Source: Mesorhizobium sp. 131-2-1 (GTDB lineage: Bacteria; Pseudomonadota; Alphaproteobacteria; Rhizobiales; Rhizobiaceae). From it: DNA of 64,000 nt. A program made the translations under genes and the position numbers. The stretch covers positions 1,538,501-1,602,500 of the forward strand of contig NZ_AP023247.1 in the NCBI RefSeq assembly GCF_016756535.1, in the 5' to 3' direction. Positions 17,641-25,626 of this stretch are shown here, one piece after another; position 1 is the stretch's first letter, and each line of letters opens with the position of its first letter. The notes under the pieces were generated by a model, which ran no database searches, was not told the DNA's origin, and was given only the letters and a program-made list of their open reading frames with translations.

Positions 17641-18282
17641 ATGCAGCGCATCTCCAGCCTCGACGACATCGCGCGCGGGCTCGACGCGCTCTGCCGCATC
17701 GACCCGCGGCTGGAAAAGGTGCGCGGCATGGCCGGCGAGGTGCCGCTGAGGCTCTCCGAGCCGGGCTTCAGGAGCCTGGCCTCGATCGTCGTCTCCCAGC
17801 AGGTGTCGCGCGCCAGCGCCGATGCGATCTTCGGCCGGCTGACCAGGCTGCTCGACCCGCTGACGCCGGAAGCGGTGCTTGCCGCCGGCGAGGACATTTT
17901 TCGCGAGGCCGGGCTGTCGCGGCCGAAGCAGCGCGGCCTGCTCGCCGTCGCCGTCGCCGTGGTCGGGGGGCTTGACCTGCACCATCTCTGCCGGCTCGAT
18001 GCCGATGAGGCGATCGCGGCGATGACGGCGGTGCCGGGCATCGGCCCGTGGACGGCGGAATGCTACCTGCTGTTCGCCGCCGGCCATCCCGACGTCTTCC
18101 CGGCGCGCGACGTCGCGCTGCAGAGCGCGGTCGGCCATGCGCTGGGCATCGACCCGCGTCCGCCCGAGAAAACACTGATTCGTCTCGCCGAATCATGGAG
18201 CCCGTGGCGAGGTGTCGCATCGCGGCTTTTCTGGGCCTATTACCGTGAAACGCGGGGGCGGGACGCCGCACCACCTGCCTAA
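17641..18282 (+). CDS. DNA-3-methyladenine glycosylase II (AlkA-like, HhH-GPD)
   Basis: 213 residues. The helix-hairpin-helix VPGIGPWTAECYLLFA is followed by HPDVFPARDVALQSAVG, which holds the catalytic aspartate of the GPD motif. IVVSQQVSRASADAIFGRL is the usual preceding helix. The enzyme removes alkylated bases to start base-excision repair. It lacks the extra N-terminal domain of E. coli AlkA, as do many short homologues. The start at 17641 has GGAAC upstream; the frame is open further upstream without a better site. A strong terminator follows the stop. Confidence 0.9.
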   Translation: MQRISSLDDIARGLDALCRIDPRLEKVRGMAGEVPLRLSEPGFRSLASIVVSQQVSRASADAIFGRLTRLLDPLTPEAVLAAGEDIFREAGLSRPKQRGLLAVAVAVVGGLDLHHLCRLDADEAIAAMTAVPGIGPWTAECYLLFAAGHPDVFPARDVALQSAVGHALGIDPRPPEKTLIRLAESWSPWRGVASRLFWAYYRETRGRDAAPPA

Positions 18283-18294
18283 ATACGCAAGAAA

Positions 18295-18315
18295 GCACGA
18301 AAATCGTGCGTTTTT
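18295..18315 (+). terminator. Terminator after the AlkA-like gene
   Basis: GCACGA-aaa-TCGTGC followed by gTTTTT, 13 bases after the stop codon. A short but canonical rho-independent terminator. Confidence 0.75.
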
Positions 18316-18411
18316 GACGTCTCGGGCAAGCGACAATCCGCTTCACATCCCTGTCATGTCGGGCTTACAGTATCCGCGCCGATCGGTTCGTGACGGAAGG
18401 AGGTCAACGAC

Positions 18412-18969
18412 GTGACGGTTGCCGTATCTCCGGATGGGCTTCCAGCATTGGTGCTGAACGCGGATTACCGTCCGCTCAGCTATTACCCGCTGTCGCTCTG
18501 GTCATGGCAGGATGCCATCAAGGCAGTGTTCCTCGAGAGGGTCAACATCGTCGCCGAGTACGAGCATGCCGTGTCGTCGCCGACCTTCTCGATGAAGCTG
18601 CCCAGCGTCGTCAGCTTGAAGGCCTATGTGAAGCCGTCAAGGCACCCGGCCTTCACCCGCTTCAACGTCTTCCTGCGCGACCGCTTCCAGTGCCAGTATT
18701 GCGGCACGCCCGACGACCTTACCTTCGACCACGTCATCCCGCGCCATCGCGGCGGCGCGACGACCTGGGAGAACGTGGTTGCCGCCTGTTCGCCCTGCAA
18801 CCTCAGGAAGGGCGGCATGATGCCGGCGCACGCCAAGATGTGGCCGCTGCAAAAACCCTATCAGCCGACGGTGCACGACCTGCACAACAACGGCCGCCTG
18901 TTCCCGCCCAACCATCTGCATGAAAGCTGGATGGATTATCTCTACTGGGATGTCGAACTGGAACCATAG
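18412..18969 (+). CDS. HNH endonuclease family protein
   Basis: 185 residues. The HNH core is complete: two zinc-binding CxxC pairs (CQYC in FQCQYCGTPDD; CSPC in AACSPCNLRKGG), the catalytic FDHVIPRHRGG, and the asparagine in TTWENVVAACS. The N-terminal half (VLNADYRPLSYYPLSLWSWQ) is typical of a conserved alphaproteobacterial single-HNH family whose role is not established. Start is GTG, with an excellent AAGGAGGT eight bases upstream. The last 34 bases of the frame, including the stop codon, are the left edge of a perfect 91-bp tandem duplication. Confidence 0.9.
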   Translation: MTVAVSPDGLPALVLNADYRPLSYYPLSLWSWQDAIKAVFLERVNIVAEYEHAVSSPTFSMKLPSVVSLKAYVKPSRHPAFTRFNVFLRDRFQCQYCGTPDDLTFDHVIPRHRGGATTWENVVAACSPCNLRKGGMMPAHAKMWPLQKPYQPTVHDLHNNGRLFPPNHLHESWMDYLYWDVELEP

Positions 18970-19117
18970 AGTTCGGCAGAAATCCGCGAGCCCGGTCGTC
19001 TGACGCAGCTTTCTGCGCTTCCGGTGTTATCTCTACTGGGATGTCGAACTGGAACCATAGAGTTCGGCAGAAATCCGCGAGCCCGGTCGTCTGACGCAGC
19101 TTTCTGCGCTTCCGGTG
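18936..19117. repeat. Perfect 91-bp tandem duplication at the 3' end of the HNH gene
   Basis: Bases 18936-19026 are repeated without a single difference at 19027-19117. Each unit holds the last codons and stop of the HNH gene, then the left half of a palindromic intergenic element. The unit length (91) is not a multiple of three, but translation stops inside the first copy so the protein is unaffected. The right breakpoint lies inside the GCTTCCGGTG of the palindromic core. Perfect identity suggests the duplication is recent, or an assembly artefact. Confidence 0.93.
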
Positions 19118-19199
19118 CTCACGTACTTCAGTACGCTCCGCTCCGGTTCTCGAAAGCCACGCCAGCCGCTCCGGGCTGGCGAATTTCTGGACGAACTCT
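19059..19199. repeat. Nested palindromic intergenic element, about 141 bp
   Basis: The left arm AGAGTTCG-gc-AGAAAT (19059-19074) pairs with the right arm ATTTCT-gga-CGAACTCT (19183-19199). Internal structures are CGTACT-tc-AGTACG (19122-19135) and CGCCAGCC-gctccg-GGCTGGCG (19160-19181). The centre (GCTTCCGGTGCTCACGTACT, then AGTACGCTCCG and GGTTCTCG) matches the centre of the element at 16531, but the arms are unrelated to that copy. A second copy of the left arm exists at 18968-18983 because of the tandem duplication. It fills the gap between the convergent HNH and DsbB-like genes. Confidence 0.8.
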
Positions 19200-19212
19200 G
19201 CGTCGCGCCTGA

Positions 19213-19731
19213 TCAGTCCCGGGCGAAGGCGCTGCGGAAGGCGACGGCGGCGAGGATGAAGCTGGCGATGGCGTTCCAGCCGGCCAGCGACAGGCCGAGG
19301 ATGCGCAGCGCCGCCTTGTCGCAGGAGGGCGGCACGAATTTGTCGAGCGCGTCGAGCACGCCCTTGCCGCCGGTGTCGACCGGGCCGGCGCCGGCGGTGC
19401 AGTCGGCCGGACCCTGCCACCACGCCCATTCGACGCCGGAGTGATAGACGCCGAGATAGAGGCCGTAGAGCATCAACAGGCCGCCGACGGCGAGCAGGCC
19501 GCGCGTCACCCAGGCCGGCGCCTTGAGCAGCGAGGCGATCGCCGCCAGCAGCATCAGCGGCGCGCCGACGTAATAGGGCGTGCGCTGCTCCAGGCAGAGA
19601 TGGCAGGGGATGTAGCCGCCAATGTGCTGGAAGGCGAGCGCCGAGCCGACGGTGGCGGCCATGGCGACGGCGAGGAACAGGGCGGCGCGCGTCCGCTGGC
19701 GTCCGGTGTCGGCATTCATGGTCGCTGTCAT
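19213..19731 (-). CDS. DsbB-like disulfide bond formation protein
   Basis: 172 residues with four membrane helices. Both redox cysteine pairs are present: C43-HL-C46 (GGYIPCHLCLEQRTPYY) in the first periplasmic loop, and C111 (GPADCTAG) with C137 (PPSCDKA) in the second. DsbB reoxidises DsbA and passes electrons to quinone. It lies 25 bases after the YqaA-like gene on the same strand, likely an operon. The pair C43/C46 is followed by LEQRTPYY, typical of the family. Start ATG at 19731; an ATG five codons later is an alternative. Confidence 0.9.
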   Translation of the reverse strand: MTATMNADTGRQRTRAALFLAVAMAATVGSALAFQHIGGYIPCHLCLEQRTPYYVGAPLMLLAAIASLLKAPAWVTRGLLAVGGLLMLYGLYLGVYHSGVEWAWWQGPADCTAGAGPVDTGGKGVLDALDKFVPPSCDKAALRILGLSLAGWNAIASFILAAVAFRSAFARD

Positions 19732-19756
19732 CGAAGATGGTCCGTTGGCTTGGTCG

Positions 19757-20347
19757 CTATGCGTGGGCGTATCTGACGAGGATATAGAGCAAAATAAGGG
19801 CAGCGGCGCCGGCGCCGACGATCATGCCGAGGCGCTTCTCGATGAACTCCTTGATCGGTTCGCCGTAGCGGCGCAGCAGCCAGGCCAGCAGCAGGAAGCG
19901 GGCGCCGCGCGCCACGATCGCAAGCCCGATGAACAGCAGCAGATTGACGCCGATGACGCCCGACAGGATCGTCACCACCTTGATCGGCGGCAGATGGGCG
20001 GCGCCCGAGGTGATCAGCATCAGGATGATGAAGCCGACGCCCGAGGAGGTGCGCAGCGCCTCGAACTCGTCATACTTGCCGTAGAATTCGAGGATGGGCT
20101 TGGCCACCGCCTCATAGGCATAGTGCCCGATGAACCAGCCGAAGATGCCGCCGAGCACCGACGCGGCGGTGGCAATCAGCGCATAACGGTAGGCGCGCTC
20201 AGGCTTCGACAGCGCCATCGGCAGATAGAGCACATCCGCCGGCACCAGGAACACGGAACTCTCGACGAAGGCGATGAAAGCCAGCCACCATTCGGCGGAT
20301 TTGCGCGCCGCCAGCGAGAGCGTCCAGTCGTAAAGTCCGCGAAGCAT
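19757..20347 (-). CDS. YqaA-family membrane protein (SNARE-associated/DedA-like)
   Basis: 196 residues with four to five hydrophobic segments. The stretch FVESSVFLVPADVLYLPMAL and the following GGIFGWFIGHYAYEAVAKPI, with G-x-x-x-G spacing, match YqaA and the broader DedA/VTT superfamily, whose better-known members are linked to lipid scrambling and proton-motive-force homeostasis. Function of the YqaA branch is not established. First gene of a probable two-gene unit with the DsbB-like protein. Confidence 0.83.
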   Translation of the reverse strand: MLRGLYDWTLSLAARKSAEWWLAFIAFVESSVFLVPADVLYLPMALSKPERAYRYALIATAASVLGGIFGWFIGHYAYEAVAKPILEFYGKYDEFEALRTSSGVGFIILMLITSGAAHLPPIKVVTILSGVIGVNLLLFIGLAIVARGARFLLLAWLLRRYGEPIKEFIEKRLGMIVGAGAAALILLYILVRYAHA

Positions 20348-20387
20348 CGGCTCTCCTGTATTGCGCCGCCCTTCAGGCTCTGTCCGC

Positions 20388-20410
20388 GCATGTCGTTCTG
20401 GGCGACATGC
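20388..20410. repeat. Short palindrome related to the GCATGTCG intergenic family
   Basis: GCATGTCG-ttctggg-CGACATGC, perfect 8-bp arms. The arm sequence matches the left end of the longer element at 59713 and resembles that at 39497, but the internal part is nearly all missing, so it reads as a deleted copy. It lies upstream of the YqaA-like gene. Confidence 0.6.
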
Positions 20411-20524
20411 ATCGGCGCGCCGCTTGTCTAGAAAGATTTTCCGCGCCGCACAATGGCAGCACCTTCACGAAACCGAAAGGTGAAGATTGGTCGCGGGCAG
20501 CCTGCCGATCCAGAAACTCGCCAG

Positions 20525-20552
20525 TTGACGAACAGGCCCGCAACCGTATAGT
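20525..20552 (+). promoter_or_regulatory. Promoter of the tRNA-Leu gene
   Basis: -35 TTGACG (20525-20530), 16-base spacer, -10 TATAGT (20547-20552). The tRNA begins 28 bases past the -10, consistent with a short 5' leader trimmed by RNase P. This is one of the clearest vegetative promoters in the window. Confidence 0.75.
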
Positions 20553-20580
20553 CCGCGCCCATCCAGGCCGCCCGGCCTGA

Positions 20581-20665
20581 GCCCCTATGGCGGAATTGGT
20601 AGACGCGCTCGACTCAAAATCGAGTTCCGCAAGGAGTGCTGGTTCGATCCCGGCTAGGGGCACCA
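20581..20665 (+). tRNA. tRNA-Leu (anticodon CAA)
   Basis: The acceptor stem GCCCCTA (20581-20587) pairs with TAGGGGC (20655-20661), followed by A and an encoded CCA. The anticodon stem-loop is CTCGA-CTCAAAA-TCGAG, giving anticodon CAA, which reads UUG. A long variable arm makes it class II, as leucine tRNAs are, and the T-loop TTCGATC is standard. No terminator with a T-tract is seen downstream. The 92 bases to the next gene stop hold only a hairpin. Confidence 0.96.
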
Positions 20666-20727
20666 CTTTCAAAAATTAGGCTGCGGGCCTCCTGGACCCG
20701 TTCGGCTGTACCGATCCGGCGATGACG

Positions 20728-20746
20728 GCACGATGATGAATCGTGC
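20728..20746 (-). other. Hairpin after the type I secretion adaptor gene
   Basis: GCACGAT-gatga-ATCGTGC, perfect 7-bp arms, 11 bases past the stop of the HlyD-type gene on the minus strand and between convergent transcription units (tRNA-Leu from the left). It has no T-tract, so terminator function is uncertain. Confidence 0.4.
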
Positions 20747-20757
20747 GCTCGGCGACC

Positions 20758-22077
20758 CTACCGCTCGGTGAAAGCGCGCGCGAAGGAATCGAGCATCGGC
20801 CGTGCGAGATATTCGAAGAAGGTGCGATTGCCGGTGCTGATGAACGCCTCGACCGGCGTTCCCGGGTAAAGCTGGTCCGCGTTGACACCGGGCGGCAGGG
20901 CGTCGGCAATCTTCAGCCTGGCGCGGAAATAGGGTTCGTGCGTGGCCTGGTCGATCAGGCGGTCGGCGGAAATCTCGCTCACTGTGGCCGAGACTTCGGG
21001 CGTCAGGCGCATGTTGAGCGCCGACAGCCTGAGCTTCGCCGGCTGGCCGACGCGGACCTGGTCGATGTCCTTCGGCCGAAGCTTGGCATCGACGTTGAGG
21101 CCCGATGCCGTCGGCAGGATCTCCATGATCTTTTCGCCGGGCGCGATCACGCTGCCCTTCGAATTGTAGGTCGACGACACCACGATGCCGGCAGCGGGCG
21201 CCTTGATCGTGGTGCGCTGAAGCACCGCTTCGGCGGCCCGTATCCGCTCGTCGATGTCGGCGAGGTTGGTGCGAACCTCGTCGAGCTTGCCCAGCGCCTC
21301 CTCGACGCGCTGTGTGGTCAGCCGCTCGACCTGCACCTGGGCTTCGACGATCTGGCCGTTGGCGGCGGCGAGGTTTGCCTCCAGCGCGCCGGCCTGGCCG
21401 ACGAGATCGGCTTCCGAGCGCAGCAGCTGCGAATATTCGGTGCGGTTGGTAAGGCCCCTGTCCAGCAGGCTGGTCTTGATGCCGAGTTCCTTCTTCACCA
21501 CCTCGGCTTGTTGCTGGATGGCCTGTTTCTGGGCGTTCAGGCCCACGACCGACTCGCGATGCATGGCGACCCGCTGCGCCATGATCGATTGTTCGGAGTG
21601 GAAGCGGGCGAGCCTGGCGTCGAATTCCTTCTGCTGTTCCCGGACGAGATTTTCAAAGTCCTGCTGGAACGGCGCCGGCGCTGCCTCGGTGATCGGCGCC
21701 AGCCTGTCCAGTCCGTCGCGCTCGGCTTCCAGGCGCGCAGCGGTCGCCTTGAGCGTGATCGACTGCCTGGTCAGCCGGTTGAGGTCGGCTTGCGCGGCCG
21801 TACGGTCGAGCAGGATGAGGTCCTCGCCCTGCCGCACGCGGTCGCCCTCATGGACGAGCAGTTGCTGGACGATGCCGCCCTCGGGCTGCTGGATGAGGAT
21901 GTTGCCGCCGGTCGCCGAGATCGTGCCTTGCGTGATCACCGCGCCGGACAGCGGCGCGCTCATCGCCCAGTAGCCGAAGCAGCCCGCGAAGATTGCGATT
22001 GCCCCATACCCGGCCAGCGCCACGCGCCGGAAGTCGGTGCGCGGCCGGCCGTCGAAGGTGAGGCTGTCGGCTGTCAT
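20758..22077 (-). CDS. Type I secretion membrane-fusion protein (HlyD/PrsE family)
   Basis: 439 residues. There is a short cytoplasmic N-terminus and one membrane anchor (VALAGYGAIAIFAGCFGYWA). A biotinyl-lipoyl-like half follows (GGIVQQLLVHEGDRVRQGED), then about 200 residues of coiled coil (for example QQKEFDARLARFHSEQSI and QQQAEVVKKELGI). The second lipoyl half (VLQRTTIKAPAAGIVVSS) and the family motif GEKIMEILPTASGLNVDAKL come last. It links the inner-membrane ABC exporter to an outer-membrane TolC-type channel. It begins four bases after the ABC gene, so the two are one unit. Gene order glycanase-ABC-adaptor is like rhizobial ExsH/PlyA secretion by PrsDE. Confidence 0.92.
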   Translation of the reverse strand: MTADSLTFDGRPRTDFRRVALAGYGAIAIFAGCFGYWAMSAPLSGAVITQGTISATGGNILIQQPEGGIVQQLLVHEGDRVRQGEDLILLDRTAAQADLNRLTRQSITLKATAARLEAERDGLDRLAPITEAAPAPFQQDFENLVREQQKEFDARLARFHSEQSIMAQRVAMHRESVVGLNAQKQAIQQQAEVVKKELGIKTSLLDRGLTNRTEYSQLLRSEADLVGQAGALEANLAAANGQIVEAQVQVERLTTQRVEEALGKLDEVRTNLADIDERIRAAEAVLQRTTIKAPAAGIVVSSTYNSKGSVIAPGEKIMEILPTASGLNVDAKLRPKDIDQVRVGQPAKLRLSALNMRLTPEVSATVSEISADRLIDQATHEPYFRARLKIADALPPGVNADQLYPGTPVEAFISTGNRTFFEYLARPMLDSFARAFTER

Positions 22078-22081
22078 CGTC

Positions 22082-23884
22082 CTACGATCCGAAGCGGATG
22101 CCGTGGGCGCGCATCGTCGGCGCGAACGAGCCCGTCACCACCGTGCCCTGCTGTGCAGGCAGGCCCTTGGCCGCCGACGACTGCCGCAGCACCTCGTCGC
22201 CCGGACCAAAAGCTTCGACCATGCCGCCGCGCAAAAGCATCACGCGGTCGCAGGCCGCCGCGATCGATGGGCGATGCGTGATCACGATCGTCGTGACGCC
22301 GGCGGCTTTCGCGGCCGAAAGCACCGCTTCCAGCGCCATTTCACCGCTGCCGTCGAGATGGGTGCTGGGCTCGTCCAGCACGAGGATCCTCGGATTGCCG
22401 TAGAAGGCGCGCGCCAGCCCGATCCGCTGGCGCTCGCCGCCGGACAGCGTCCGGTGCGACGGACCGACCCTGGTCTGGTAGCCGTCGCGCAGCGCCAGGA
22501 TCAGATCATGCGCCTCGGCGCGCCTTGCCGCCTCGATGATCGCGGCGTCGTCCGCCTGTGCGTCGAAGCGGGCGACATTGTCCGCGATCGATCCGGGAAA
22601 CAGCTCCACCTCCTGCGCGAGATAGCCGATCTTGCTTCCGAGCTGGTTGTCGTCCCAGTTCCTGAGATCGGCGCCGTCGACCCTGACCGCGCCGCCGGTC
22701 GGCTGGGTAGCGCCGACGAGCAACCGCGCCAGCGTCGATTTGCCGGCGCCGCTCGGGCCGACGATCGCCACCGCTTCGCCGGCGCCGATCTGGAAATTCA
22801 GCCGCTTGAGAATGGGTTCGGTGCCGGGCTGAGCATTCGGCGCCATGAAGAAAACGTCCTGCACCGAAATCGCGCCTGACGGGTCCGGCAGGGACAGTTT
22901 CCGCGCTTCGGCCGGCCGCGCCGCAAGCGCGGTCTCCAGCCGCTTCCAGGCTCGCCGGGCATCGACGATCTGCCGCCAGGAACCGATCAACTGGTCGAGC
23001 GGCTGCAGCGCGCGCGACGACACCAGCGAGGAAGCGAAGATCATGCCGGCCGTCATCTGCCCTTCGAGCACCAGCCATGCGCCAGCGCCGAGGATCGCCA
23101 GCTGCAGCGTCATGCGCAGCGCCCTGGAGGCGCCGCTGAAGATCGCATTGGCGCTCGCCGAGCGGTCATGCAGGACAAGCGCGTCGGCCACGTGGCGTCC
23201 CCAGACCCGCGCGGCGTTCTCGACCATGCCCATGGCGCGCAGCGTGTCGGCATTGCGGGCGAAGGCCTGCTCCGCTTGGGCAGCGATGGCCGAACGCTCC
23301 GCCGACAAGGCATCGTTCCTGCCGATGGCAAGCTGGTTGGCCACCACCAGGAGAAGCAACAGGACGGCGCCGGCGAGCGTCAGCCAGAACAGGACAGGAT
23401 GGATGAGATAGAGCAAAGCGAGGAAGACGGGAGCGAAGGGCAGGTCGAACAGCACCGCCACGCCGCGTGACCTGATGAAGGCGCAGACAGAGGCGAGGTC
23501 GCGCAGCGGCGACAGGCCGCCGGCATATCTGGCGCCAAGCGCGGCGGCGCCAAGCGATGTAGCGAACGTCGTCGCCCCCAGTACGCCGTCGATCGTCGCC
23601 GCGACGCGCTGCGCGTAGATGGCCCGCACCGCGTCGAGGAAGCCGAGAAAGGCGAGCGCCATCACCGCGATCGCCGAAAGGTAGAGCAGCGTCTCGATGC
23701 TGGAAGACGGCAGGACGCGGTCATAGACCTGCAGCAGGTAGAGCGGGATCACCAGCAACAGGATGTTGATCAGCAACGAGAAGATGCCGACATCGGCGAT
23801 GGCGCGCCTGAACACCGGCCGCAGGCTTGTGTGCCTGGTCGTTTCCGCTTTGCCGCGAGGAGCATGGTCCTGAGACATACGCAC
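22082..23884 (-). CDS. Type I secretion ABC transporter, PrsD-like
   Basis: 600-residue half transporter. The membrane domain has about six helices (first: DVGIFSLLINILLLVIPLYL, then VYDRVLPSSSIETLLYL, the usual exporter opening) and is followed by an ATPase with Walker A GPSGAGKST, signature LSGGERQRIGLARAF and Walker B ILVLDEPSTHLD. It has no N-terminal peptidase or C39-like domain, so it is of the RTX/protease exporter type without leader processing. It starts six bases after the GH16-RTX gene, its probable substrate. The basic tail PTMRAHGIRFGS ends the protein. Confidence 0.92.
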   Translation of the reverse strand: MRMSQDHAPRGKAETTRHTSLRPVFRRAIADVGIFSLLINILLLVIPLYLLQVYDRVLPSSSIETLLYLSAIAVMALAFLGFLDAVRAIYAQRVAATIDGVLGATTFATSLGAAALGARYAGGLSPLRDLASVCAFIRSRGVAVLFDLPFAPVFLALLYLIHPVLFWLTLAGAVLLLLLVVANQLAIGRNDALSAERSAIAAQAEQAFARNADTLRAMGMVENAARVWGRHVADALVLHDRSASANAIFSGASRALRMTLQLAILGAGAWLVLEGQMTAGMIFASSLVSSRALQPLDQLIGSWRQIVDARRAWKRLETALAARPAEARKLSLPDPSGAISVQDVFFMAPNAQPGTEPILKRLNFQIGAGEAVAIVGPSGAGKSTLARLLVGATQPTGGAVRVDGADLRNWDDNQLGSKIGYLAQEVELFPGSIADNVARFDAQADDAAIIEAARRAEAHDLILALRDGYQTRVGPSHRTLSGGERQRIGLARAFYGNPRILVLDEPSTHLDGSGEMALEAVLSAAKAAGVTTIVITHRPSIAAACDRVMLLRGGMVEAFGPGDEVLRQSSAAKGLPAQQGTVVTGSFAPTMRAHGIRFGS

Positions 23885-23890
23885 GGACGC

Positions 23891-25315
23891 CTAGACCGTG
23901 TGCTCGCCCGTGACGTTCAGGTGGCTCTGCTGCAAATCGTCCAGCGTGTAGGCGTGGATATAGTCGATCTTCATCTGAGCCGGCGTGGCGAGATGGTCCG
24001 GCGGCGCGCCGGCCTGACCGCCGACCGCGAGATCGACCAGCATGTACATCGGCTTGTTCATGTCGGACGGCGTTGCCGCCTCCGCGACCTGCACGCCGTC
24101 ATAGGTCCACACCAGCTTGTCCGGCGTCCACAACAGGCCATAGGTGTGGAAGCCGTCGGTGTCCGAGACGTTCACCGTCGATCCGATCTTGGTGTGGGTT
24201 CCCGTCTGATTCGTATGCGCGGTCATCAGAAGCGCGTTCGGTGCCTGACCGTACATTTCCACGACGTCCAGTTCCGGCGGCCACGAGCCGTCTTCCGGCA
24301 GCAGCCAGAAGGCCGGCCAGGCGCCGGTGTTTTCCGGCAGGTCGGCCCTCATTTCGAAATAGCCATAGGTTTGCGAGAAGGTGTCGTGCGTGGTCAGGAT
24401 GCCGGAGGTGTATTCATAGTTGTTGATCAGCGGCTTGATGTCGGCCGACGCCTGAGCCGCGGTGATGGTCAGCACGCCGTTGTCGACGCTGAACGGGTGG
24501 ACCGAACTCGTCGGGGCGTAGTTAGCGTCGATATACCATTGCAGCTCGTTGTTCTGGGTCAGCGTGCTGCCGTTCGGCGCCCCCCACCAGAAGTTGGTGT
24601 CCCAAGTGCCGCCTTGGCCATTGTGAAGGCTGAGCGTGTTGAAATCGTCATTGAAGGACAGCGTCATTGCGGACTTGTCGATTGGCAGCTCGAACTGGCC
24701 AGCCGAGAACTTGTCGGCGGTGGTGTTGTTGAACACCAGCACCTCGTTGGATCCGAGATTAAGCAGAAGGTTCGCTCCCGCCTGGATCATGTGCGCCTTG
24801 ACGTCGTCGAACGACATGAAGTCATAGCCGTTGAGGCGGATGGTGTCGTCCGCGCCGAAATCGGTGATCAGGTCGCTTCCGTGGCCCTTGGTGATGATGA
24901 ACGTGTCGGCGCCGCCACCGCCGATCAGCACGTCGTTGCCGAGGCCGCCGTCAAACGTCTGGCTACCGGTGCCGCCCTTGATGATGTTGTCGACTGAATT
25001 GCCGAACGCGTAGTGATTGGCGCCGGTGACGACGAGGTTCTCGAAATTGTTGGGGAGCTTGTAGCTCATCCAGGTGTCGATCGTGTCGACGCCTTCGCCG
25101 GGCAACTCGATGGCCCGGTTGATCGTCGAATAGAGATGGTAATAGTCGTCGCCCGCGCCGCCATACATGGTGACGTTGACGCTGGTGTCGCCCCAGAAGG
25201 AATCATTGCCGGATGTGCCGTGCAGTTCCGGCCCGGCCCCGGTTGCGGAGTACCAGTGGGTGGAGGCGCCGGTGTAGGGAAGGGGAATGCCTTTGGCGTT
25301 GATGACAGTGGCCAT
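23891..25315 (-). CDS. Secreted RTX glycoside hydrolase family 16 glycanase (ExsH-like)
   Basis: 474 residues without an N-terminal signal peptide, as expected for a type I substrate. Residues about 30-160 hold degenerate RTX calcium-binding repeats (YGGAGDD at 51-57, GGLGNDVLIGG at 123-133, GADTFIITKGHGSD). Residues about 220-465 are a GH16 beta-jelly-roll with the catalytic motif E348-L-D350-V-V-E353. It would cleave beta-glucans or a bacterial exopolysaccharide outside the cell, like the succinoglycan depolymerase ExsH. The start ATG at 25315 has a perfect GAGGAGGA. Exporter genes follow at six and four bases. The upstream 311 bases are unusually AT-rich. Confidence 0.9.
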   Translation of the reverse strand: MATVINAKGIPLPYTGASTHWYSATGAGPELHGTSGNDSFWGDTSVNVTMYGGAGDDYYHLYSTINRAIELPGEGVDTIDTWMSYKLPNNFENLVVTGANHYAFGNSVDNIIKGGTGSQTFDGGLGNDVLIGGGGADTFIITKGHGSDLITDFGADDTIRLNGYDFMSFDDVKAHMIQAGANLLLNLGSNEVLVFNNTTADKFSAGQFELPIDKSAMTLSFNDDFNTLSLHNGQGGTWDTNFWWGAPNGSTLTQNNELQWYIDANYAPTSSVHPFSVDNGVLTITAAQASADIKPLINNYEYTSGILTTHDTFSQTYGYFEMRADLPENTGAWPAFWLLPEDGSWPPELDVVEMYGQAPNALLMTAHTNQTGTHTKIGSTVNVSDTDGFHTYGLLWTPDKLVWTYDGVQVAEAATPSDMNKPMYMLVDLAVGGQAGAPPDHLATPAQMKIDYIHAYTLDDLQQSHLNVTGEHTV

Positions 25316-25438
25316 AGGACGGTCCTCCTCGTGGTGCACGGCCTGCTAGAATCGGTCGATACGAGTTCAGCCGATCGGTGCTGGATCAACTTGTAATTCA
25401 GGTTATCGTTCCAAGGAATTGTCCTATAGTACAGAGAA

Positions 25439-25500
25439 AAATTGTATTTCAGCGTTCAATTCTTCAAAGCAGAGAGAATGAGTGGATTCTAATACAATTT
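25439..25500. promoter_or_regulatory. Wide 10-bp inverted repeat upstream of the glycanase gene
   Basis: The gap 25316-25626 (311 bases) has no gene I can support and is markedly AT-richer than the rest of the window. Within it AAATTGTATT (25439-25448) and AATACAATTT (25491-25500) are perfectly complementary, 42 bases apart. This may be a pair of half-sites for a regulator or the base of an RNA hairpin in the leader of the glycanase-exporter operon. I see no convincing -35/-10 pair. Confidence 0.5.
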
Positions 25501-25626
25501 ACGCGCGAGGCTCTGTTAATTTTACTCAATATTGCCGGAATTCTGCCGAATGTTTGTGCAGATCGCTGATGAAGCATGCATTTTGTTTCGACGCGCTCGC
25601 CTCGCTCTGGCGAGACAAGGCAAGGC

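Noticed and set aside
18936..19117. The 91-bp duplication as an attachment site of an integrated element
   Set aside because: The copies are directly adjacent with nothing between them, and no integrase or tRNA is involved, so a tandem slippage event is the simpler reading.
20581..20665. tRNA-Leu as an integration site of a genomic island
   Set aside because: No integrase gene, no direct repeat of the tRNA 3' end and no shift in gene type were seen on either side.
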